A stretch of DNA of 64,000 nucleotides from IMG/VR virus record IMGVR_UViG_3300020054_000008, positions 78,680 to 142,679 of that record; one strand, written 5' to 3'. The DNA is from a virus. The notes under the pieces are model-generated. The model did no database searches, was not told where the DNA came from, and saw only the letters and a program-made list of their open reading frames with translations. This document shows, piece after piece, positions 49,825 to 58,698 of the stretch. The translations under genes were made by a program, and so were the position numbers. The first letter of the stretch is position 1; the number at the start of each line of letters is the position of its first letter.

Positions 49825-51342
49825 TTACTTGCTTTTAATACCAGCGAGTCTAGCCCATCGATCAGTCTGTGCCGACTCATTCAACGTAGCACCACCGCTA
49901 CGAGTTGGCTTGCTAGAAGATCCAAGAACTCTTCTCGTGCCCTCACTAAGGGACTTCTTGTTAAGTGACTTGGTCAGTCCTTCATAGACCAACTTAGCCT
50001 CTCTCACCGTCTTGGCATTATCAAGAGCCTCGACTATGGCACGCTGCTGCTTAGAACTCACATTACGATTCTGGATCAGCTTATTCACATAAAGCAGTTT
50101 TGCGTTAAAAAGATTCATTTCATCGAGTTGCTTCTTCAACTCACGGTTTTCGCGGACTACAGCGTTATTTGCACCGGTGCGGCGACGTGCCGTTCTACGG
50201 CGGCGCTCTGCAACTGGACCAGCTGTTGCCTCTGGAGCGGACTCTACATCAGCGACGGAACCAAGCTCATCTGCAAGAGCATTAATAAGGTCTTCCTCAT
50301 CAACCTCCATTACCTCGAGCTCTACCTCACCGCCTCCGAATTGATCTGCTTCCTCTTCGGCTTGCTCTCTAATTGAGCGAAGTCGACGGATTTCGTTACG
50401 AAGCATCGCGGGGTCGATTTCGAAGACTTCATCAAGTTCGTCCTTGTGATCAGCTTCTCCAAGGTCAAGCTCAACTTCTTCTTCGCCTCCTTCTTCTGCT
50501 TCTTCTTCGCCTTCTTCTTCACCTTCGGCTTCTTCTTCGGCTTCTTCTCCACCCTCCATCGCGATATCAATATCAAGGGCGTCGATATCGGCTTCCTCAG
50601 CGTCTTCAACACCAAGTGCCTCTAGATCCTCATCACTGAGAACTAGTTCCATTTCGTCTAATTCGCCGTAACCAGCTTCAAATAGTTGGTTGAAGATGGC
50701 GCGGCTGCGGGATTTAGTCATGTTATTCATCTCCTTTAATGTTTCGAACAGCTGAAGTCGGACGCCTTGCCCCTCACTCTCAGAAATAACTATTGCCTCT
50801 GAGCGTAAAGTTACGGCTTCCCCCAACAATTTTTCGTATGACTTTTTGATTACAGCGCGTTGCTGGTTAGTAAGAGCACTTGCATCTATACTCTCCAACA
50901 ATGCATCCATTCTCCTAACCTTCCCTTGAAGCTTAGCAATTCTGTTAGCCAGCTTATTACTATTGGAAGACGCAGAGTTAGAATTATTGATTGCTTCTTT
51001 AATGTCTTTGAGATTCTTTTTGACGGTCTCGGTCACGGCGACATTAACATCACCCTGAGCGTTAATAACCACGCTAGCCTCAACCTCTGCCTCAATTTCC
51101 GCGTCGTCATCCTCGTCAGGTACAACGAGCATTTCAGGGGTGGGCATAGGCATTAGACCGTCATCGTCATCATCTGAATCTATAATATCTATATCATCTT
51201 GTTCAGACAGTAGTTGCGATTCTACCATTGCTTGGATCCGAGGAGTCAGAGCCTCTATGATTTTATTCTTTGCATTTTGCTCAGCTAACTCTTTTAGCTG
51301 TTGAGCTTCTGCAATCGCTTCTTTATACAACGTTGTTGACAT
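49825..51342 (-). CDS. scaffold / prohead core protein
   Basis: 505 aa, very acidic: helical N-terminus, Asp-rich segment (about 47-80), a coiled middle, then a long Glu/Ala/Gly run (about 250-300) and a basic C-terminus (470-505, RWARLAGIKSK). This composition and the position directly before the capsid gene are typical of scaffolding proteins that fill the prohead and are then degraded. Possible prohead-protease sites include LLE/S near 140 and TLNE/S near the end. The basic tail may bind capsid protein. GAGG precedes ATG 51342. Confidence 0.8.
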   Translation of the reverse strand: MSTTLYKEAIAEAQQLKELAEQNAKNKIIEALTPRIQAMVESQLLSEQDDIDIIDSDDDDDGLMPMPTPEMLVVPDEDDDAEIEAEVEASVVINAQGDVNVAVTETVKKNLKDIKEAINNSNSASSNSNKLANRIAKLQGKVRRMDALLESIDASALTNQQRAVIKKSYEKLLGEAVTLRSEAIVISESEGQGVRLQLFETLKEMNNMTKSRSRAIFNQLFEAGYGELDEMELVLSDEDLEALGVEDAEEADIDALDIDIAMEGGEEAEEEAEGEEEGEEEAEEGGEEEVELDLGEADHKDELDEVFEIDPAMLRNEIRRLRSIREQAEEEADQFGGGEVELEVMEVDEEDLINALADELGSVADVESAPEATAGPVAERRRRTARRRTGANNAVVRENRELKKQLDEMNLFNAKLLYVNKLIQNRNVSSKQQRAIVEALDNAKTVREAKLVYEGLTKSLNKKSLSEGTRRVLGSSSKPTRSGGATLNESAQTDRWARLAGIKSK

Positions 51343-51376
51343 TCCAAAACCTCACAGACAGTGTGTACACATATCC

Positions 51377-51384
51377 TTAAATAT
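51377..51384 (-). promoter_or_regulatory. ATATTTAA octamer upstream of the scaffold gene
   Basis: In context TTGATATTTAAGGATATG, 34 nt before ATG 51342; same octamer as at 35772 and 10565. Upstream TTATATTG may add promoter character. Confidence 0.35.
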
Positions 51385-51419
51385 CAATATAAATTGAAGT
51401 TAACCTAAAACATTGATAA

Positions 51420-52004
51420 CTATGCTTCTCTCGCGTTGTTTTTAAGTATTGATCTAACAATGCTTCTTACCCTCTCAACATTGTCTTCATCTGTACTTTC
51501 AGCATAGCCATCTTCACTTTTATGAATTATCTCATCAGCAGGAATTGGAGAGTGGCTCCAACCTCTGTACGTTCCAGTACGATTATATTGACCCGGGGCG
51601 ACTAATTTAGGGGAATTTACACCTCCGCCGACCTGCAGTCTTTTTTTATACATTCCAGGAAACGGTACCATTCCTTTTGCGACAGCTTCCCCGATGGCAA
51701 CTCGTGAATTTCCGCCAATTAGATAAAAAGAGTCAGCAGCGCGACCTATTAAGCTATCATGGGAATTGTAAGGAGTAGAGATTTTGTTATCTATTTTTTT
51801 CGATGTCTCGTAATCTAAGACCGGCTCTTCAAGGTCGTCGAGAGACTCTGGCTCTTCTTCATAAGGGAATGATGAACCCTTTTGTCGTGGCGCATGAAAT
51901 TTTTGTTTTGTCGTCGCATAGCCTAAGTCTGTTCGACCATCATGAGAAAGCCCGGGCCGATAACCCAGGCTTCCCGGTGAGTCTGCTGTAGGCTTCTTTG
52001 ACAT
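51420..52004 (-). CDS. hypothetical head-region protein, 194 aa
   Basis: Not recognised. Starts at ATG 52004 in a TAATG overlap with the preceding gene (the frame runs 6 codons further up). Polar N-terminal half with SLGYRPGLSHDGRTDLGY, acidic centre, C-terminus RVRSIVRSILKNNAREA resembling the amphipathic helices of other head-cluster proteins here. Its place between protease and scaffold suggests a minor capsid or core protein. Confidence 0.6.
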   Translation of the reverse strand: MSKKPTADSPGSLGYRPGLSHDGRTDLGYATTKQKFHAPRQKGSSFPYEEEPESLDDLEEPVLDYETSKKIDNKISTPYNSHDSLIGRAADSFYLIGGNSRVAIGEAVAKGMVPFPGMYKKRLQVGGGVNSPKLVAPGQYNRTGTYRGWSHSPIPADEIIHKSEDGYAESTDEDNVERVRSIVRSILKNNAREA

Positions 52005-52486
52005 TAAGAGGTACTGCCCCAAGCCTTGCCCATAATGAAGTCACCCAACTTACCTCTTGATTGAGACTCTGATGATGTCTTTGGCTGTAACTGTGAACCA
52101 ACACCAGAGCCGGGAACGTTGGACGGTGATTCACCAAAACCATCAGGAGCCTCTGCCTGGTCGGCAGCATTAACACTACCAGGACCGGGAGATGTTGGGT
52201 TGGGAACATAGGGAGACGCGGGAAGTCCGCCACCGCCAGTCTTGACCTCTGCCATATCAGGAGCGCCAGAGTAATCTCTGCTAAAAGTACCGAAGGTGTG
52301 GCCGCCGTCATTGACAGTCCCGTCAATTACTTCATCTTGGAACTGCTGTCGAATGCTTTCAGCTGTCATCTCTCCTTGATGAATTGGAGAAGCCGGAAAT
52401 GCAGACTTGAGACTCGCTGAGTCGGAGGAGCCTTTATCTCTTACAGTCGTTAGCGGGGCTACAGTTTGTTGCTTATGGGTTGGCAT
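52004..52486 (-). CDS. hypothetical head-region protein, Gly/Pro/Ser-rich, 160 aa
   Basis: Not recognised. Low-complexity, probably disordered, with many Gly, Pro, Ser and Asp residues and one short helix (ESIRQQFQDEVIDG, 44-57). GAGGAG precedes ATG 52486. Its stop overlaps the start of the next gene (TAATG). Likely a small virion or prohead component by position. Confidence 0.6.
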   Translation of the reverse strand: MPTHKQQTVAPLTTVRDKGSSDSASLKSAFPASPIHQGEMTAESIRQQFQDEVIDGTVNDGGHTFGTFSRDYSGAPDMAEVKTGGGGLPASPYVPNPTSPGPGSVNAADQAEAPDGFGESPSNVPGSGVGSQLQPKTSSESQSRGKLGDFIMGKAWGSTS

Positions 52487-52517
52487 TTGGATTCTCCTCA
52501 GTTTTTTGGGTTAAAGT

Positions 52518-52525
52518 AGAACTAT
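52518..52525 (-). promoter_or_regulatory. ATAGTTCT octamer
   Basis: Six-base ATAGTT core in context CTAATAGTTCTAC, 31 nt before ATG 52486. Overlaps the previous stop codon by one base. Confidence 0.25.
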
Positions 52526-52800
52526 TAGTTCTTACGCTCATTGATTTTTTTCATGAGCCTCTTCTTAGCTGCTTGAACCTTGGCGTATTTCTTCTTGAGA
52601 ACGCTTTCTTGAATCTTAAGTGCAGCCATAAAATCGATGTCTTGTTCTAAAGCGTCAGCTAGCTCATCAGCCTCTACTTCATCAGCTTTTACCTTCTCAG
52701 AGTCTTCTTTGCCCTGCTCAAGGGTTTCCATCAGTTTTGCTTTCTCTTCCATAACCAGCTTCTTTAGTAGAGCCGGGGTCAACTTTAAGTTTTTAGCCAT
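52525..52800 (-). CDS. small highly charged helical protein, 91 aa
   Basis: Lys/Glu-rich and almost wholly helical (LTPALLKKLVMEEKAKLMETLEQ... and KKKYAKVQAAKKRLMKKINERKN). No recognised domain. AGGAGG precedes ATG 52800 by 9 nt. Such proteins in T4-type head clusters are often core/internal proteins (compare gp67/gp68), which is the likeliest role here by position and composition. Confidence 0.65.
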   Translation of the reverse strand: MAKNLKLTPALLKKLVMEEKAKLMETLEQGKEDSEKVKADEVEADELADALEQDIDFMAALKIQESVLKKKYAKVQAAKKRLMKKINERKN

Positions 52801-52839
52801 CTTGGTATTCCTCCTGATCGAATGACTGTCGTCTATCTT

Positions 52840-52847
52840 GTAAGTAT
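52840..52847 (-). promoter_or_regulatory. ATACTTAC octamer
   Basis: In context GAATACTTACAAG within the 80-nt gap 52801-52880; shares GAATACTTA with the copy upstream of the gp13-like gene. 39 nt before ATG 52800. Confidence 0.25.
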
Positions 52848-52880
52848 TCAGCAGACTTGTTTTTTTCTTGCTGCCGAGAT

Positions 52881-53297
52881 TTAATCGTTAAACGCGAGGG
52901 CTGCCCAATTCCTCGATGCTTCACCAAAAACTTCTTGTGGGTCAGCTTGAGCCATAGCTGCTGTTGCAGCATCACCACCAGACTGTGGGCCTAACCTTTC
53001 TGCTCTGGATTGCTCAAGCAGAGTCGTCTTTGCAGTGTCTTGAAATATCGCGGCCATCACTGGATCTGACGTTATCTGTGATACATCAAATTGAGGTTGC
53101 TCTCGAGCGGGTTGGCTCTTTCCTATCGAGATGTTGTCTAGAGCGGGACGCCGAGAAGTGACAGGGCGAGTTTTCTTTTTAGGAAGTCTTACTTCTTGTA
53201 GCTGCTGACCACTTTCAGCATCTGTTGCTTCTAACAAAATCTCGAACAAGCATTCTTTAACTAGAGATTTTAAATCATTTCTTGTCATCTTTGCCAT
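52881..53297 (-). CDS. hypothetical head-region protein with leader-like N-terminus, 138 aa
   Basis: Not recognised. The N-terminus DLKSLVKECLFEILLEATDAES is an amphipathic helix ending in LLE/A, a plausible prohead-protease site, like the openings of the proteins at 21494-21682 and 22585-23121. The remainder is basic then Ala/Gln/Asp-rich and probably disordered. GGAGA precedes ATG 53297. Possible internal head protein. Confidence 0.6.
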   Translation of the reverse strand: MAKMTRNDLKSLVKECLFEILLEATDAESGQQLQEVRLPKKKTRPVTSRRPALDNISIGKSQPAREQPQFDVSQITSDPVMAAIFQDTAKTTLLEQSRAERLGPQSGGDAATAAMAQADPQEVFGEASRNWAALAFND

Positions 53298-53307
53298 TCT
53301 AAATCTC

Positions 53308-53667
53308 CTATGCCACAGTCCCTAATGTTCGTAATGGTAAAGGCATCTGTTGCGGTTCGATTCCTGTAAGTTCTACGACTGCTCCGACTGTTGCACCGGC
53401 GGTGATATAAAACTTGCTACATCTAACTTCAAACCTGACGGCACCGGCAGGTAAAGCAACCTCAGTATTGACGGCGACACCGCTTGCATCAACATCGAAA
53501 AAGTGAACACTCGCTCCGGCTGCATCAGATATAAAAGTAATCGCTCGTGATACTCTCTGTAGAGTAACTGTGCGGGCGGAGGAGGCGTCTTCTACAACGA
53601 ACGGGACACCAGCTAATTGATACTCACCGACACTATTTAATCCCGGTTTTGGCCAACTTGAACTCAT
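53308..53667 (-). CDS. small beta-rich structural protein, 119 aa
   Basis: Strand-rich with little charge: VGEYQLAGVPFVVEDASS, ASVHFFDVDASGVAVNTEV, VRFEVRCSKFYITAGATVGAVVEL. It looks like a small beta-sandwich, as in capsid decoration or fibrous head proteins; family not identified. ATG 53667 overlaps the protease stop (ATGA), with GGAGG 8 nt upstream. Lies in the head operon. Confidence 0.6.
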   Translation of the reverse strand: MSSSWPKPGLNSVGEYQLAGVPFVVEDASSARTVTLQRVSRAITFISDAAGASVHFFDVDASGVAVNTEVALPAGAVRFEVRCSKFYITAGATVGAVVELTGIEPQQMPLPLRTLGTVA

Positions 53668-54281
53668 TTGTCATCCCTCCATGCTATCACATCATTAAAA
53701 GCACGGTGTACTCTATCAGATTTGTTGAATACTTTATTGAGATCGTTACGTCGAACTTCAATACCTTCTTTCATCATAAATGCCCCCGGAGTTGAAGGCT
53801 CTGAAACAAAGTCCCAACAGATCAGTTGAAAATCATCTTGGACAACGTCTACATCTCCATTACGGCGAGTTGAGCCGACGCCGCGGCTGGAAATACCAAG
53901 CGTCACCCCAGACTCCACCAAACTTTGTAGGATCTTCCCAGAAGGAGTGTTTAGAAGTTCTACAACACCATAACAAACGTCACCGTCCATGTATGCTTCT
54001 CTTACAATGTGAGATGCGTTCTTAAGTTCGACGACTGAGCTATCAGGGTGGTCACATTCACCGAGGGCCCTGTTTTCAGCAATGAACTTCTGATAGTTCC
54101 TTACTTCTCTCTCAAGAATAACCTTGGGATAAATTCGGCCGTTTTGATTGAGGGTGTCAGACTTCTGGAGAACACCCTTCATCACAATCTTGCCGTCGTT
54201 GTTTTGCTTGGACTCCTCGATCATCTCTTTAGAGTATTGCCAAGGGCTCCATTCTGTCAAAAGCTTAAGGTTGTCACTCAT
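53664..54281 (-). CDS. prohead protease (T4 gp21-like)
   Basis: 205 aa. Serine protease that matures the head by cutting scaffold, core and capsid proteins after a hydrophobic-x-Glu site. Conserved segments: GRIYPKVILEREV (48-60), GECDHPDSS with catalytic His78 (74-82) and LGISSRGVGS (128-137) with the catalytic Ser at 131 or 132. Length is the same as T4 gp21 (212 aa). ATG 54281 overlaps the previous stop (TGATG) with AGGAGG at 6 nt; a GTG one codon upstream is less well placed. Confidence 0.9.
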   Translation of the reverse strand: MSDNLKLLTEWSPWQYSKEMIEESKQNNDGKIVMKGVLQKSDTLNQNGRIYPKVILEREVRNYQKFIAENRALGECDHPDSSVVELKNASHIVREAYMDGDVCYGVVELLNTPSGKILQSLVESGVTLGISSRGVGSTRRNGDVDVVQDDFQLICWDFVSEPSTPGAFMMKEGIEVRRNDLNKVFNKSDRVHRAFNDVIAWRDDK

Positions 54282-55123
54282 CACTCACCTCCTGATAGTA
54301 ACTCTTCAGTTATATTCATAAGCGTCAAATATCTTGAGAGAGTCTCATCATCCGCAGTGGATTCAGAAAGGCTTAAGATGGCGTCTCTTACATCAGGAAC
54401 CTGCTTTAAAATTATCTTGTTTTGGCACGTGCTCTCGAAAGCATCGATAGCCTCAAGTGCTTCAGACTTAATCGAGCTTAATTTAGTCAAGAAAGATGTC
54501 TTGTCATCATCAAAAAAGACATATTCTCTCAAGAGAGACATCTGCTTATCGTTTAGATGAGACCCAAACTTTTCCTCAAGCTTCTTACGCATAATATCAA
54601 CGACCAAGCTGTTCGCGTCAGGGGATTTCATCTCTTCAATATCGGCCAGCTTTTTCTCTTTTAGAAGATGTGAATGTAGTTCTGACTCGAACTTTGCGAC
54701 AACAGACACATCTGGATCTGACGCTCTCCATTCTGCTAAAAGAGTCTGGACTGTCGCATATGTCTTGTAATCAGGAACTCTTCTGGAATAAAAGTTTGAC
54801 TCACTCAAGTTATAATTTATATCTTTGATGAGTGCTGATTTTTGCTGTGTCAACAATCTGGTGTTGATATTCTTTGAAGCTGTTTTTGCCTCTCCGATTA
54901 TAGACGTCGCAAGAGAATCGGAAGGAACAGACGTTACCATGATCGCTCTAAAAAGTCTAAACTCTTTGAATAATTCTGTACCAGGAGCGAAATGTCGCTT
55001 TATTAGAGAAAGAACCCTGTTCGCCCTCTTGACATCTCCTTCTACCATGGACTCAGAAACAGCTTGAGAAAGCTGTGCAAACAGCAACCCAACATTTCTT
55101 TTTTTATTATGCTTAACTTTCAT
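54281..55123 (-). CDS. hypothetical protein between portal and protease, 280 aa
   Basis: Not recognised. Mostly helical, with a basic N-terminus (MKVKHNKKRN), Leu/Ser/Lys/Glu-rich helices and no membrane segment. It overlaps portal by 11 nt and the protease by 3 nt, so its expression is locked to head assembly. A prohead core or portal-initiator role is plausible. GGAG precedes ATG 55123 by 6 nt. Confidence 0.65.
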   Translation of the reverse strand: MKVKHNKKRNVGLLFAQLSQAVSESMVEGDVKRANRVLSLIKRHFAPGTELFKEFRLFRAIMVTSVPSDSLATSIIGEAKTASKNINTRLLTQQKSALIKDINYNLSESNFYSRRVPDYKTYATVQTLLAEWRASDPDVSVVAKFESELHSHLLKEKKLADIEEMKSPDANSLVVDIMRKKLEEKFGSHLNDKQMSLLREYVFFDDDKTSFLTKLSSIKSEALEAIDAFESTCQNKIILKQVPDVRDAILSLSESTADDETLSRYLTLMNITEELLSGGE

Positions 55124-57062
55124 CTATTTCTCCGGCATCGTATTCTTCAAGAGGATTTCTTTCCCCTTCATTGTTGTTTGCTTCCGATAAAAGCACTCCG
55201 CCTTGTGGACTCAAAATATTAACTAAAGAACTATAAACACTCTTCATTTCCGGAGTCATCGGAGAACGAAGTTTTGGCTTATGTGAATAACTATCATCAT
55301 CGTAGGGTTCCGTTCCCTCAAAAGCAGGCCGAAGATAATCATCACCGAAAGGACGACGCATCGAATCTTGTGATCTCTTGTTTGTCACCATCCCTTTGAA
55401 GTCTGGCATGTGTGTAGTACCTGGACCCCGAGTGCTCTTAGAATTAGGTTGCTTTCTATACGCTGCTTGCGCTTTGATTGGAGACGATTCATCGTCAATT
55501 GACAAAGACGCGATATCAATGTAGTCATCATCTTCTTCTTCGTCGTCTACAATCTTTGAACCCGTCGAGGGCTCAGCAGTTAGAAGTTGACCGTTCGACG
55601 GAACGTCGGCAGAGAATAGGCCGCCACCCTCATCGCCTCCACCTTCTGCACCTCCACCTTCACCTTCAGCGCCGGCGCCTTCAACTCCAGCGTCATCAAC
55701 CTTGTCTTGTATCCGACCTTCTTGAACTTCTTGTATCTGCTTATCAGTTAACCCAAGAACATTCTTCTGTACCCACCGGCGGTCGAGCATACCTTCAGGA
55801 ACCTTACCAGCTATATCAAACCTTTGAGAGATTAGCTCAAGCTTTTGTAATTGTGCAACTGAGGACGGGTTAGAAAGCTTCAGCTCAAAATCAAGAAGGT
55901 CTTCGCCGTCAAAGCCGTGCACATAAAGATGGATCATAGCAAGTTTGTTCAGCTCGGAAATAACAGTTTTTTGAATTCTCTGGATAGTACGACTGAACCT
56001 TATGTCTTCTTGAGCTAAGGTTGCTTTAGCACCGATATCTTCATCATACCCAAGATACGCTTTAGGAATCTTAAGGGCGGCAAACAGTTTCTTTTGAATG
56101 TATTCAACATCTTCGATCGCAGCTGTGTTTTGGCCACCAGCTAAAGAGTCAATTCGTGTGCCACTATCGCCGCCACGAACAGGAATGAAATAATCTTCAT
56201 CAACACTAAGTGGGTTGTATCTTAGATCGACCTTACCAGAGGATTTGTCTATCACTGGTGCTTTTTTAAGAACTGACGTTGCTTGCTCCATGTAGTTAGG
56301 AACATCTTCAGGAGCAACGTTACCTACGTCTACGTAGAAAACCCTTCTCTCAGGAGCTCTGATCACCCTGTAGACCAACATCGCATCTTCGATAAGTATC
56401 AACTGGCGCCAAATTCGGCGGGCTGACTCGAGGACGCTAGACCCATATGGGAGGAAGGCGTCATTTCCGAGCAGACGAAAGTGAGATATTTGCCAGTTCT
56501 CTAAAGATTGATTTCCTTGAGTAAGCCAACGAAATCTTACTGCTGATGGGTTCTCGGGGTCAAACCCTTCTTCTCTTTCCATTTCAGATATCGGAATCGG
56601 GTAGGCATTGACAACACCATAATTCGGATCGATATCATTAAAAAGGAAAAAATCTCCGTACTTACAAAGATTTCTTACCCACATGACGAGATTAAATTCT
56701 ACGTTGAGAGTGTCATAGAAGAGAGACTCAAGTATCTCTTTCTTTAGATCATCCTCACAGTAAATGTGTAAAACTCGGCCATGCTCGTCAGGAGACACTG
56801 TCTCTTCAGAGTAGATATCTAGAGCAGAAGCAATCTCAGGAGTCGCCTCCATCTCGCTAAAGTCACTGTACCTTGACATTCTATCGAAGGAACCATAGGC
56901 ACTCAGTGTGTTAGAATAAACGTCATTATGAGCGCGACGGAAAGTCTCAACAGCAGATGACTTCATATTCGAAGTAACGGATGATCTTACCCTCCGCTTT
57001 ACAGTGGGACCGCTTCGAAAGAGGCTTGTCAGTCTCTGAAATATATTTCCCTTTTCAGCCAT
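55113..57062 (-). CDS. portal protein (gp20-like)
   Basis: 649 aa. Dodecameric portal of the capsid vertex. The T4 gp20 pattern is clear: YSDFSEMEATPEIASALDIYSEE (64-86 region), FNLVMWVRNLCKYGDFFLFND, FLPYGSSVLESARRIWRQLILIEDAMLVYRVIRAPERRVFYVDVG (the crown-to-stem region) and ATLAQEDIRFSRTIQRIQK. The C-terminal 180 residues are Gly/Glu/Asp-rich and likely flexible, ending LLSEANNNEGERN, with LSE/A as a possible protease site. AAGGA precedes ATG 57062. Confidence 0.92.
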   Translation of the reverse strand: MAEKGNIFQRLTSLFRSGPTVKRRVRSSVTSNMKSSAVETFRRAHNDVYSNTLSAYGSFDRMSRYSDFSEMEATPEIASALDIYSEETVSPDEHGRVLHIYCEDDLKKEILESLFYDTLNVEFNLVMWVRNLCKYGDFFLFNDIDPNYGVVNAYPIPISEMEREEGFDPENPSAVRFRWLTQGNQSLENWQISHFRLLGNDAFLPYGSSVLESARRIWRQLILIEDAMLVYRVIRAPERRVFYVDVGNVAPEDVPNYMEQATSVLKKAPVIDKSSGKVDLRYNPLSVDEDYFIPVRGGDSGTRIDSLAGGQNTAAIEDVEYIQKKLFAALKIPKAYLGYDEDIGAKATLAQEDIRFSRTIQRIQKTVISELNKLAMIHLYVHGFDGEDLLDFELKLSNPSSVAQLQKLELISQRFDIAGKVPEGMLDRRWVQKNVLGLTDKQIQEVQEGRIQDKVDDAGVEGAGAEGEGGGAEGGGDEGGGLFSADVPSNGQLLTAEPSTGSKIVDDEEEDDDYIDIASLSIDDESSPIKAQAAYRKQPNSKSTRGPGTTHMPDFKGMVTNKRSQDSMRRPFGDDYLRPAFEGTEPYDDDSYSHKPKLRSPMTPEMKSVYSSLVNILSPQGGVLLSEANNNEGERNPLEEYDAGEIDES

Positions 57063-57081
57063 ATCAATCCTTACTTACAAC

Positions 57082-57089
57082 TTAACTAT
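57082..57089 (-). promoter_or_regulatory. ATAGTTAA octamer upstream of portal
   Basis: Exact ATAGTTAA, in context CTATAATAGTTAAG, directly after the terminase stop and 19 nt before ATG 57062. The adjoining CTATAATAG also contains a TATAAT, so a host sigma70 -10 is an alternative reading. Confidence 0.45.
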
Positions 57090-57094
57090 TATAG

Positions 57095-58693
57095 TCACGA
57101 TAGCAGCCACTTAAAATCTACAGACCCAGAAACAGCAGGATGACTTTCATCCATTTCTACTGGCATCCCTTTTCTCGCAAGATAAGCCATCTCGTACGAA
57201 TAGGGGCTTCTAGGCTTCGAGTCACGTGACTGTTGTTTATTGACTCCAAATGCGGCTAACATAGCAGAATTTATATCAACTGACTTGGACGATTTCTTTG
57301 ACGAGTACTCATACAACCACAGACCAATTGCTAACGACATGACTAGATCATCATTTTTACCGCGCTGGGCTTGAGCTTTCGATCCGCTCCACACAAAGGT
57401 CTTAAACTCTGACACGAGTCGAGATGAATATATGTCAACGCGGTTATTTCTTATCATCTCCTCAAGCTTTGTCAGTATCTGAGCACGACTAGCTCCCTGG
57501 GTAGAGAAACCAGCTTTGCCAATAGCTCCATCACCATATATGGCATTAAACTTGTCTTTTTCTTTCGCAAAATAGATGTTTTTGTAATTCATTTCGCGGA
57601 GTTTCATCAACACAGCATAACCGTATGTGTTGCTTTCTGGACAAACTACAGCATCCCCATATCGACGTCCTGCTTCTGATAACAGTACAGCAAGTTGGTC
57701 TGGCGGAACTTTGCCTCTAAACTCCGCCACTACCTCTGATTCTGTGGTATCTATCACATGGAAAGTAGAGTAATCACTCCCATCACCTCTAGCAACATCA
57801 GAAGATATTACGTAGTTATGACCTTGTATAAAGTACTTCCATACCCAGACAGCATTCTCTGGTCCCCATTTCTCTATCGGAGACCGAATATTCATTTGCA
57901 GCCGCTCTATGTCTTCTGTTGACAGAAATGTGTCACCAGACGCTTGGAAATCGCAAAGCAACTCTTGTGCAATCTGTTGCTTGTTAAGATTTCGAGCCTC
58001 TTTTTGAAACCATGCATCATCTCTCTCGGGGTGGACATCCCAAGGAAGCTTTATAGCGTTAAACTCGTTAGATTTCTGCTCGGCGCCATGGTAGATGTCG
58101 TAGTATTGGCCGCCAGTCCCATTCGGGGTTGAAACTAATATAGCTCGACCACCAGTTGAAAGAGTGGGATACAGACCCTTCCAGAGCTCATCAAAGTTTC
58201 TAATAAAAGCAGCCTCATCCACAATTAGCAGTGACAAGGCTTCAGAACGACCAGCATCATCGGACGTTGGTACGGCTTTTATTTGAGAACCATTACTAAA
58301 CTCTATCGCTTGTGTATTCTTTGCAGTAATTTCAGTTATCCACATCCATTGTGGTATTCCAGACAGTGCCACCTTGACTTTCTTAATAAAGTTTTGAGCA
58401 ACCGCTAACTTCGTGGCGATTACCAGAATGCTTTTATCTTTTCTGAACATAGCCAGCCAGACAGCATAGGCTGCAGTTAGGGTTGAAAGACCCAACTGTC
58501 GTGACTTTACTACTACGTTAAATCTATGATCGTTAAACTGCTGTAAGCAATCATCCTGGAATGGAAAGGTGTGAAATGAAATTCTTCCCTTCATAGGATG
58601 CTGAATCTGCACGTAACGATTTATAAAGTAAGCTGGATCTTTTCCACACTTTACAATCTCGCTTATTTGCTTTTGCTTACTTAGCGGCGGCAT
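57095..58693 (-). CDS. terminase large subunit (gp17-like)
   Basis: 532 aa. DNA-packaging motor: ATPase with a Walker A-like SRQLGLST (64-71) and Walker B LLIVDE (155-160), motif III VSTPNGTGG, then an RNase-H-like nuclease with Asp299 (ISSDVARGDGSDYS), Glu353 (CPESNTYG) and Asp in KNDDLVMSLAIGL. It cuts concatemers and pumps DNA through the portal. Shorter than T4 gp17 (610 aa). ATG 58693 lies 5 nt after the upstream stop. No small terminase subunit is clearly seen next to it, though the 122-aa gene upstream is a candidate by position. Confidence 0.95.
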   Translation of the reverse strand: MPPLSKQKQISEIVKCGKDPAYFINRYVQIQHPMKGRISFHTFPFQDDCLQQFNDHRFNVVVKSRQLGLSTLTAAYAVWLAMFRKDKSILVIATKLAVAQNFIKKVKVALSGIPQWMWITEITAKNTQAIEFSNGSQIKAVPTSDDAGRSEALSLLIVDEAAFIRNFDELWKGLYPTLSTGGRAILVSTPNGTGGQYYDIYHGAEQKSNEFNAIKLPWDVHPERDDAWFQKEARNLNKQQIAQELLCDFQASGDTFLSTEDIERLQMNIRSPIEKWGPENAVWVWKYFIQGHNYVISSDVARGDGSDYSTFHVIDTTESEVVAEFRGKVPPDQLAVLLSEAGRRYGDAVVCPESNTYGYAVLMKLREMNYKNIYFAKEKDKFNAIYGDGAIGKAGFSTQGASRAQILTKLEEMIRNNRVDIYSSRLVSEFKTFVWSGSKAQAQRGKNDDLVMSLAIGLWLYEYSSKKSSKSVDINSAMLAAFGVNKQQSRDSKPRSPYSYEMAYLARKGMPVEMDESHPAVSGSVDFKWLLS

Positions 58694-58698
58694 ATCTT

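Noticed and set aside
50470-50560. Simple-sequence repeat (cttctt-type) resembling a microsatellite
   Set aside because: It encodes the Glu/Ala-rich acidic run of the scaffold protein; composition is explained by the protein.
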